From contig OY759225.1 in assembly GCA_963662175.1 (NCBI GenBank), positions 15,741,601-15,805,600 of the forward strand: a DNA stretch of 64,000 bases, read 5' to 3'. This DNA is from Aradus depressus. Taxonomy: Eukaryota; Arthropoda; Insecta; Hemiptera; Aradidae. The notes beneath the pieces were generated by a model. It was not told where the DNA came from. It saw only the letters and a program-made list of their open reading frames with translations, and made no database searches. Shown here piece after piece: positions 15,301 through 27,300 of the stretch. The first letter of the stretch is position 1, and each line of letters opens with the position of its first letter. The position numbers were made by a program, and so were the translations under genes.

Positions 15301-18300
15301 ATTAAAAAATATTTTATAATTTTTGCTAAGCGATATATTTCCTGCAGAAATATATTTTTCATTGTTTGAGGCGTTATATCTTTTGTCCTATTAATTCTAC
15401 CTCAAAGCTAAGGACTTGAGGCAAAAGTAATTCTTCTTCACTAAACAATCCACTCCTCTTTGATCTCTCCCCCGTATTCTCTAATTCGTTAACCTAAATT
15501 ATCTAATCATTCAAATTATTTACTTTTCCCTTTTTTTTCTCTGTTTTGTTTTTGTCATTTTCTATTTTTATCATATTTCCTAAATTATTCGATCATAATC
15601 AATATTATTCCTTTTTTGTTCATTTTACACATTTATATATTTTTATCATGCATTTATTTATTTTTTATCTTATCTCATTTTATTTTCACTATATTTATTT
15701 TTCTTCTTTCTCCTCCCACTTCTCTATCTAGCCCCTACTGTCTAAAATTAATTTTATTTCAAACCTTGTCTGGGCATCCTCCCTTCTCTTTTATAATCAA
15801 CCATCATAGTACTATGCTCTGTCGATTTTTATTATCAATTTTATTTTTTTCTTAGTTATATAGATTGTTTTTTTTTTTACATATTCTCTTTTATTTATTT
15901 TTTTTCATCATAATGAAGTTGTTAATTTTATGTTTTTTCCTGTTAATCATTTGTTTATCTATTTTTTTAATTGTATAGTTTTTTTGCAATGTAGTAATAA
16001 TTTTATTTACCTATCTATTTATTTCTTTGTACTGATTCTATATTTTCTTTACTCTAGAAGTATTTATACCTCGGTCCCAGAATAATATAATTTATTTTCG
16101 TTCATTTTTCATTTCATTTAAGGCGATTATAAATTTTATAAGGAACATTTGTTGTAAGACCCTATTTTTCTCTAAAACTAACAGTTTTCGGATAAATCAA
16201 GGAAATGTCTAAAAATATGCGTTTTAAAACTACATTTCAGGACGGTTTTCGGCATGTATCTCAAAAACCGGACGACATTCAAAAAATCGTATTGTATATA
16301 AAATATTAATTTTAATTTTCTCTACAATTATTAGTAGCAAAGAGTTTTAATTAGGTCATAAACATAAGCAGTATCTTGGAAAATGTACTGCCGCGAAGTA
16401 ATGTAGTCCCAATTTTCACAGTAGCTCACAGTTTTCCAGCCACACATAAGCAGACATCATCGCGAAAATTATCAAAACTTATTTCTGGAGACCTTGAAAC
16501 GTAAACGCTTCTCAATTTAGAAAGCAGGCAGTTCAAGCAGATGAAAATGGCAATGAGTTGGAACATGTTCGCTTACCAGTAAGCATGCTTTCATTGACGA
16601 TACAGTTTCCGTTGAGCAGAATGGCGTCGCAATGGACCACGCAGCCATGAGGAGGAATCACTATAATGTCTCCAGGTACCAACAAAGTGGTCGGGATCTC
16701 TTCGTACTCGTTACGTCCTCTTTTCACCGTTACTATATCTGTTGAATGTACTGTAGCTTGTAATTTTTTCTGATTCTATAAACAAATAAATACACACAAT
16801 TATTACACAATATGAAGAAAAATAAATTAATAAAAATCAACAAAGCGTAATACATCAATGGTTGACTATAAAAGTGAAGAAAGGATCTCTAGAAAAGGTT
16901 TAAAATGAAATTAATTTAAGAAAAAAGAGGCTACAAAAAAATAGAGAAGAAAAAATAAAAATTAAATTAAATTTATAAAATGAACAAAATAAGTATAATA
17001 TTTATGATAGAATAAATTACTAAATACAACATTTAGAAAAAATGAAAAAAAAAAAATAAATAAATACTAAAGACTTATATTACTAATAAAGTCTTATACT
17101 ATTCATTCTAATATAGTATACATTACGGTAAAATTTCTTCTCAATATTAATACAAGCAATGAATAAGTTTAATAGAGTATAAAGAGTGATTAAATAGTGA
17201 ATAAAGAGTAAAATAGAGTATAAAGAGTTACATAGAGTATAACGAGTGATTTAATAGTGAATAAAGAGTTAAAGAGAGCGTAAAGAGTAATTTAAATAGT
17301 GAATAAAGAGTAAATAGAGTATAAAGAGTGATTTGAATAGTGAATAAAGAGTGATTAGATAGTGAATAAAGAGTTAAATAGAGTATAAAGAGTGATTTAA
17401 TAGTGAATAAAGAGTTAAATATAGTATAAAGAGTGATTTAATAGTGAATAAAGAGTTAAATAGAGGATAAAGAGTTACATAGAGTATAAAGAGTGATTTA
17501 AATAGCGAATAAAGAGTGTAGTGTATATTATTTATTAACTTAACTTCTTGAGACAAGACTATACTTACATTGTGTGTCTGGATAACAGAGGAGGTAATTC
17601 CAAACAAGGACATAACGATAATGGCCACAGAATAGTAATAGTATTCATCGGAGAGCCAGACGGCCACGGCGAACACCTGAAATATATAGAATGGGTTCAA
17701 CATCTCGAGGGCGATGAGAGTGGGGATCCTCTGGATGGGAACGTTGATCTCATTTAGACCATAGGGGATCTGCCTGCAAAAGGATTGGTTACAATTTATT
17801 AAATATATTTAGTAATATAAAGGGAAACTATTGTTGGACAAAATTCTATGGGAAAAATTCAAAAATTAATAGTTATTTGAATTAAACAGAGTGTTCCAGT
17901 CGAAGTGTTCATAACTCCAGGACTGGTTTGGTGGGCCGAAAATAAGAAAAGTTTTCGCTCTCTCTCCAAAACCAATCGAGCGTTTGGCCTAAAAAGCATA
18001 ATTCCCTTCGGCCGATTTGGACGAAAATCAATCGCTGTCGTCCTTATGAGGTGCTGAATACATCCACATACAAGATTGAGTGTTTTGATTTCTACAGTAA
18101 TTTCCGAAAAGGGCCCTAAATAAATATCAAAAGTTCAAGACGTGCAATTTTAAAGAAAGTGCACATATTTTAAAAAAAATTCAATTAACCAACTTTTTAT
18201 TTGGATTTCTAAAGAGATGCCATATTGTTTCCTAAAGCAAATCCAAAGGTTTTTAAATTATCTTACTGGGTCAACAGGGAAAATGAATAGAATAGAATTT

Positions 18301-21300
18301 ACAAGTACAAATAATTGGGTTTATTTACTTAAACTACATTATAACACTAATAACTGATACAAAAAAAAATCAAATTACCTACAAAAATAAATCTTACAAG
18401 CTAATTTTTACGTTTAAGTTTTAGTCTCTTTTCTTTCTAAATACTGACCATTCTTGAAATTTAAGTTATTTTAGGGCATATAAATCATATAATTAAATTA
18501 AAGTACCTTCTTTGTGCATCTATTTCAATTAAAACTCCAATTAATTCACTACAACTTAGTTCGCCACATCTTAAGCCTAAACTCTCACTCCATCTCAACT
18601 TAGACCACACCACCATTGACTTAGACCTCGACTCATCTACACTAATTAAAAACAGCTGATGGTCGTGGTTTGTTTTTTATTCATGGGTTGTTTTAAAACA
18701 AAATGCATTCATATTATTATTCACTAATTTAGTTGCTTCTTGGATTTTATTTTATACTAATAAATATAGTTAATTTAATAATTTGAATGTGTGTATTTTT
18801 TATACATCACAGTATTCAGAAGCTACTATAAGTCAAATATTGAATTTTAACCCTAACGATTGATTGGCTTTGGAGGGAAAGTGAAAACGTAATTGATTAA
18901 TTCCTTAACAGCAATCCCATTCCTTCGAAAAACGAAGTTGTGGGTACCTAGGCGTCATATTTGACAAACGATTGACATGGAATCCTCACACCACACTGAA
19001 AAGACAACAAATGAACTGACGATACAAACTGTTACTAAGACTACTGGAGAAAAGATTAAAAATAATTCTGAGAACAAAACGACTAATATATAACGCAATA
19101 CTCGCATTCAATCCTTGCAATCCAAAATCCTTCCTACAATAGCCAATGCACCTTATTACATCTCCAACAAAGCCCTTCACACTGATTTCAATATTCCCTT
19201 TGTCATCGAATTAGCTAAATCCTCCTTTAGTATCCACATTAATCCTCTAGTAGGGCGCCAGTAGCTCAGTGGTATGCGTGCTTGCCTTCTGAGCTCAAGA
19301 TCGTGGGTTCAAAACCCGACCGAGGCCCTTAGCTTATTTTATTTGGGAGGTAAAATAAACTTAAGCATGCCGTCCTTCGGATGGGACGCTAAGCAATGGT
19401 CCCGAGCCTGTACGATGTAAAATTCAGAGTTGGCAAAATTTAGGACTCCCACAGTTGAGTCGGGCTCATGTCCACCAGAGTGACGAAAGAGCGCTCTGGT
19501 AGTAGGCGATATGACCTCGTAGTTAAAGCCCGGGCGTGAGTCATAAAACCTAACCTTAACCCTCTAGTCAGTACCCTCCCTTCTACACACACATCTCGAA
19601 CGAGCACCAATGGCCTAGAGACCTCAGATCAAGCAGTGACAGTGATTAGTAGTAGATTTCTACCTGAGCAGACAAAAAAAGATTAATTTGAATTTAGCTT
19701 CAATTCATTGTTTGTTTTTAAAATTTTATTAATATACAATAAATAATTGTTTATTTAATATTAAATAAATGAGAGAGAATTCAAAAAATAACTGTGCAAT
19801 AAAATAGATATAAAGGTAAACAGTGTTTTATGGTTTATGTAAGTTATTGTTATTAGCTTAGAGAGTAGACTATAACTGAACTTTGAAGGTCATGATTATA
19901 GTTTCACGACTAGAATACATAACGAAATATCTCCACTATGGCGCGTCCGTTTTAGACTATATATAAGTATCTATCTCATAGGAAACATGCAGAAGACATT
20001 TCCGGTCGTCACTTGAAAATAATTTAAAAAAGACGTCGGTGAATCACCGATTAATTTAATCCAGCACGAAATTTACATAGTGGCTACTGAATCCTCATAC
20101 TAAATTTTGTGTCAATACATTTATTACATCGGCAGTTATTGGGATTATTGAGTTGAGCCCCCTCCCTGTACTCCCTTTCGGCTAAAAATTAAAATGTGTC
20201 GGCCTTAGCGGCAGCTGAAAAATTCTTGAGCACGCCATCCTTCGGGTGGTCCCGAGCCTTTACCATGTCAGTTGCTTGTTAAAGACCCCTACCCTAGGTG
20301 AATAAACCTAGGTAGGCAAAATTTAGAACTTCCTCAGTAGAGTTGAGCTCATGAACACCGGAGTGATAGAAGACGATATGATCTCGTAGTTAAAGCCCGG
20401 GCATGAGTCAAAAAATAATTCAATATTTGACTTACAAAGTGGCTTCTGATTCCTCATACTAAATTTTGTGTCGATATATATTCATTACATCGACAGTTAT
20501 TAGGATATTTAAGCCGAACCCCCCCTCCTCCACCCTTCGTTGATCATTTCCCTTTGATAAATTTTGCTGATAATTAATAGGTGTCGTCCTTAGAGGATTC
20601 TGGATACACATTTAAAATTTATTGTCGATACATTCATTCTATCGGGAGTTATCGCTTACACACAATGTTTTTTTAATTTTTGGAATCAGCAGGTCGGAAA
20701 ACATGAAATTCCGTTGAAATTACACATACAATTTTTTAAACGATTACCTAACCTCCCCTATACTTCCAATAGCTAAAATTTTTACTTACCCAATCGGTGT
20801 AAAATTCGATAATAAGATTCCACCCTAATTTCACCTCTTACTTACGTGTGTGACTACGAACATGATAATAATATGTATTTTCATTAATACATAAAATGGA
20901 AATTGGATACTCATACAATTTTGTACATCAAAAATACATATATATTGTGATGTAAAAAACATTTACACTCATTAAGATTATTAATATATTATATATATTT
21001 ATATTTTTCGAGTCACGTGATATCGAAAAACATTTATTACTTGCTTCTTCCACGCTATTTGTATTTTTTTTTTTTTTTTTTCAGAGGAACAGTTTTCCAT
21101 TATATTACTATTTTTATTATAATTTCTGATGAAGTTGGCATTGGAAAGGGCTTATGTGTTGCAGAAGCCTCAAAAAATGAAAATAATAAACGAGTCTTCT
21201 CATTTTTAATATTTTGTTTATAGATAATATAAATAAATTAAAGCAATCCGGGGATTAAGGGCGAGGAGGGGGTGAAGCGTTAATAAAGGGGGGTAGTTAG

Positions 21301-24294
21301 AGGAGGGGCTTAACTCAAAAATGCTAATAAGCTGAAGTAATGAATGTATCGACTTGAAATTTTGAGCCAGAAAGAACCTTGCGCTGCACGTACGAGATAA
21401 AAATAAAACAAGATATCTTGTGAACATGTCTTTACACATGGAAAACGAAAATAATATACATTACCTACGTTTTTGTTCGGCGTCTGAAAAGCCTCCAAAA
21501 TTGTGAAATTGACTTTTCAATTTGCCATTATCCAGTCCGACCAATTTGACAAAACAGTTGCTCTCCTCAATCCATACATAACACAATTTTTTGATCCACA
21601 CTGCTCGAATTTCTTCAACATCTGCAAATTTAAAAAAAATATAGTTTGTTATTATGACTCATACCCGGGCTTTAACTACGAGGTCATATCGCCTACTATC
21701 AGAGCGCTCTTTCGTCACTCTGGTGGTCATGAGCCCGACTCTACTGTTGGAGTCCTAAATTTTGCCTACCCTAAATTTTTATTCACCTAGGGCAGGGGTC
21801 TTTAACGAATATCTGACATCGTACAGGCTCGGGACCATAGCTTAACGTTCCATCCGAAGGACGGCGTGCTTAAGTTTATTTTAACTCCCATGTATATATC
21901 GTTATTTAGAATCATAATTATCAAATAATTTTTTTTTTTCTGAGAAAAATAAACAAATGTCAAATATTTGTCTTCATAGTTTAAATGTGTAAATCCAACA
22001 ATACCTATAAAAATCCGTATAAGTTAATTATCCGTATTAGACATGGAAAATTCGTATAAATACGGACAAATCCGTATTTATGGCAATACTGCCTAATTTA
22101 TAAAAAGACGTACCGAGGCTGTAGAAAGAACGACATGATCATACTCACCTACAAATAGGGAATTAGTCAACGAAAAAATTAAAAGAAATAATATACATTG
22201 TTGATTAGGATCACAAAATTATTTATTAGTCAGATTCAAAAGAAAAAAAAGTGTGATGGTTCTCTCAAATGACAATTAGTCTGTATCCATCTTATTATAC
22301 ATAAATATTACCTATATTATCAAATCATATAATATGCGGGCGCCCTCTCTGCTCCCCACACGCTACGCCACTGGGTCGTAAATATGTCTGTTGAAGTTTT
22401 CTACCAATGCGAAACAAAAAAAACGGATCCCCAACTTATCCCACTTGCAATTGACGAACTATATATTGTAAATATTTAAATAAATAATTTCACAAAAAAT
22501 TACCTTTTGTTGATCCATCAGCTAAATTTATTTGAACGGTATCTGTTTTCTTTTCTTTCAGGTTCAAAGATATTTCTTTACTTTCATTGTAAATATGTGC
22601 AACTCTTTAAAAAAAATAATCAATTATGCAAATGTTCTTATAATTTTATAATGTAGTATTTAAAAAAATTATTGTAATAAGTGATAAGATGATATGATAT
22701 CGTGGGCTTACCACCGAAAAGCACTGTCATTTTTTATCATTATTGTTTAAAATAAAATCTATTTTGAAAGAGTAAAACATGTAAAGAAACATACTATTCC
22801 CAAGCATATAATTTTTCACCTAAATTAATTGGTCACAAAAAAATAATTTGTAGCAAAATTAAGAAAGGGTTTTGAATATTAAAATTGTCCATAACTCAAA
22901 ACCATCTTTTGAGACTTAGTGCCTTTCTCTTATAAGCCCACGATATAATAAGATATTCCATATTTTTAATACATAAATAATACCTGTTTTCAGTAGGAAA
23001 TATAATTTTTACATCTTTCACAAAGATCTGCTTAAACCTTTTTTCGTATGTATCCTGAAAAAAAAAATATATATATATTACAGAATCTTATTAAAAACAG
23101 AAATTAATTTTGTAATTTTTTTTTGTTTCTAATTTATAATAATCAGATACTTCCAACTTCAGAAACTGCCAGCTACCTTGAGCTTCACTTACAATTAGAC
23201 AGACGACTAACGTGGAACACATCAAACTAAAACGAACAGAACTAAAAGACGCTTTTGACTACTCAAATCATTAATTGGACAACGATTTTCACTTTCACCA
23301 TTAACAGTGTTCTTCTCAAGCCGATATGGAAGTACAGATTGGAACTCTGAGGATCTGCAGTCAAGTCCAATATGAACCGGATTCAAGGCATGCAGTCCAT
23401 CAACAACACCATTTATAATGACTCACAAGTACCATTCGTTAACACAGTTGTAACAGAGAAAAAAAAATTACATCAAAATTACTTTATTACTTTATTAATA
23501 GGTACTTTAAATATTTTAATATTTTTGTTGTTTAATTTTCTTCTTTTCAAGAAATTAAGTAATTAAACCTATGTTTAGGTATATATATTATTTTTTTTAT
23601 AACTTAATAAAGTAAATATTAAATTACTTAAAGTATTAATAAAGTAATCAATTAATTTTGATGTATGTTTTTTTTAAAATTTTATTTTGGAAATAACTTT
23701 TTTTTATGTTTAAATCAAAAACAAAAATGAGATTTTTTAGGAATATAGTTAGAATATTAAGAGTTTTTATATTCCCCCTCTAAAAATGTAGAATCCTATA
23801 GATTTTTAGACGAGGAACCCATTTTTCATAGTTAAAACAAAAATGGCGACAACAATATTTGGCATTTAAAATTGTTACAAAGGTATCTCAAAGGTCATAA
23901 AAAATCAAAATGATAATTTTTTAAAAAAGTACAAGAAATTTTCTAAAAAAAAGGGAGCAATTTAGAATTGAATAAACGCAATTTTAGCAGATATCACGTT
24001 TTTGGCCAACTTTGAACTGCTGTATATCGGAACCATTAATTTCTAAAAATCTAAAATTTTATACAAATACTCAGAGGTACTAAGGGAACATTCTCACAAA
24101 GTTTGGACCCATATTTATGTTATGTTATGTATGGTTATATTGAGCATTTTATATACATATATATGTATATATATATACCTATATTACTTGACTATAATTA
24201 CGATTTTTAAAAATAAACAAACTTCATCTTCCTTCTTACAAGAACGATTTTTTCAGACTTTACACAAACTATATATAAACTATTTATGCAAACA

Positions 24295-24360
<66 letters not shown>

Positions 24361-27300
24361 TTCTAAAAAAAAAGATGAAGTCTGTAATTTGAAAAAAATT
24401 ATAATTTTCAGTTTTCCGAAATATACAAACTATATATAGGTATAGTATATATTTTGTATAAATTTGAAAAAAATATTCTTCTAAAAAGGAAGATGAAGTT
24501 TGTTAATTAAAAAAAAAAAATCGTAATTTTCTGCTAACTTTACTTCTGCGTTTTTACACCTTAGAGGGTGTAACTACCCAATGATGTGCCTTATAAGATC
24601 CTATCCTGGAGACTAACAGTGATACTTACAGTTACCAGAAGTTTAGTGGCGGTGGCAAGAGATGTCTGTCGATGGGTGGAGTATAGTCCTAGATATGGCC
24701 ACCAGTGGAACACCAGCCGAAGGAGACCCATCGTCAGCACCATTAGAAGATAGGTGAGAAGTTGGTAGCCTCGGCATCCCTCGTAGCCCACCACCTCCTG
24801 AACACATCAATAGATAAATAGATTTTATTTATTTATTTGCAATCTATATACAATATATACATAATAAGCAAATATGTGGTCAAGAAAGAAAAATATATAA
24901 CTTCACTTGATGGAAGAAGCCAGCCAGCGCTGAGACTCCCTCGAAAGTTAATTATCATATGGAATGATTGGAACTGGGAATACCGAGATCTCTGTATAGG
25001 ACTTTATTGGTGGCATAGAAAGGAGCGTTGACAATTCGTCGGAGGAGTTTGGACTGGAATGCTTGGATACGATTGATGTTGGATTGTTTAGCTGTACCCC
25101 AAAATTCGAGCCCGCAGGTCCAAATTGGACGTATCATGGTCCCATAAATCGTAAGTTTGTTGTTAGTTGTCAGTTTTGATTTTAGTCCAAGTAGTCGACA
25201 TAACAGTCCATATCTTCGATTCAGTTCTTGTCGTTTAAGTCGTGTATGTGGGTTTCAAGCAGCACTTGCCAGCGCAGAAATCAAATCAAAGCTGGTAAGA
25301 GAGTGCGCAAATCAGTTAAACATCCTAGGAAACTGCAAGAAGGTTGGACTCTACTGGGTTCCCGGACATTCGGGGATCCAGGGAAACGAAGAGACGACTA
25401 GCCAAGGAAGGTTCAAGTAAGCCTTTTATAGGGCCAGAGCCGGTGCTGGGAATATCTCGAGAGGCATACCGAACCCGAATTAAAGAATGGACTAAGGAGC
25501 GTACATAGAGAGAAAAGACCACATGCAGGCAGTCGAGTCGAAGATGTTCCTGGGAGGGGAGTCCAGGGTTCTGAAAGACGGGATCCTGAACCTCAAAAGG
25601 AACGAGCTTAGGCAACTAACTGGAGTTCTTACAGGACATGGTCCGTTCAATAGACACCTACACACTGTGGGAGTCAGGGACAGTCCTACCTGCGTTAGAT
25701 GTGGGGAAGAAGACGAAACGGCGGCACACTTCCTGGGCATCTGCTCGGGATATGCGCAAACGAGATTCCACATCTTTGGTGGAGATGTAATCACAGAGGA
25801 AGACTTTAGAAGATTGGACTATGAGAGCATTCTCAGGTTCATTAAGGAAACTGGGAGACTGAGCACTCCATGAAGGACTTGGGTCAGGTAGTATAAGTAT
25901 AGTATAAATATAGGCATATAGTTAATATAATAAGGGGGAAGCCCAGCGCTTCCAGGGAAGGGATAAAAGCACTGAATGCTTAGGTCCCTAGGCGTAATAC
26001 ACCAGCCCACCATATATATATATTTATTCAAAGTATTTTAGTTTATACAATGTACATGATAAAGAAAACACGACATCATTAGACAATGGTCATTTCATCG
26101 TCTGTAGGATTGGACCTATTGGATTGGATCTTTCATACAAAAGAAGTAGATTAAGTTGATTTAACAGAGAACACACAATTTTACGCACCCACATCTTCAT
26201 AATTCCGAAAGTATTAGAGTCCTGAGCTCCCAACTTCTTCACAGTGCGCAGATGACTTGGGAGATGATCACAATACACAACTCATTTTGGCCATTTTACG
26301 ACTTGAAAACTTATTCCCTGTGACCATAAATTTATTAAGGTACATTTTGATAAGAAGCAATTTTTCTACCGGACTAACCATTTTCACGTAAAAAGAGCAA
26401 ACGTCTAATAATAGGTTTCAAAATTACATTTCAGGACGATTTTCGGCATGTATCTCGCTAGTCGAGTGACTTGCAAAAAAATCGTATTTCATATAAAATA
26501 TGCCTTTCACTTTTCTCTACAACTTTTATTTGAAGAAAATTTTAATCAGGTCATAAATATAAACGGTATCTTGTAAAATGTACTTAGGCCCCGAAGTAAA
26601 GTGGTCTCAATTTTCGTACGATTGCATTACTTCCATATTCGGACCTTACACGTTCAATCTTGTATCAGTTTGATCAAGTTTTGTGATCCGATTGATGCAG
26701 GATTGAACGTGTAATGGTAATGGATTGACAAGATTGAAGGATTGAAGGAATGGATCGCAGATTATTTAAATAAATAAATAATTTCTATCAATCCTGATCG
26801 GACTGATGACAGATTGATGGTGTAATGTCTTTTCATATCAATCTGGCTTCAGTCAGTGCCGAGACAGCGATGGAGCAACATCAAGAGAACGATTCCTCAG
26901 CACCACCACCCACAGACATGACAAGTAAAAGTTTAAATGAACCAGAAAAAGAATTTATTCTTATGTTTGAAACTTTACCACAGTTGTGGAACAAAACCCA
27001 TCAACATTATACAAATAAATATAAGAGAAATGATGTCCTAAATAAGCTTCTTGTGATTTATAAAAATATCAAACATGATGCAAAGCTGGAAGATGTGAGG
27101 AAAACAATTAACTCCTTAAGATCAAATTATCGTCGCGAATTAAAAATGGTTTAACCATCTCTAAAAGTTCGTCAAAACAGGCTTCTTTCATTCTGAAATA
27201 ATTTTCATAGTCGTCCGTTTCCTCCCTTTATTTCATTTATTAAATTTAAATGGCTATACTGGTCTCGCTTCAACAGCCAATCCTTAACCCATTTCTTTCT

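Noticed and set aside
15546..15855. Phe/Ile-rich ORFs resembling membrane proteins
   Set aside because: They lie in a pyrimidine-rich tract within an intron; composition alone explains them.
17160..17520. CRISPR-like array
   Set aside because: Units are contiguous without unique spacers and the genome is eukaryotic; it is a minisatellite. The arrays at 32967 and 41208 are the same case.
24122..24439. ORF with an IYIYIYIY run, and the similar one at 58921
   Set aside because: Translation of AT/TA microsatellites.
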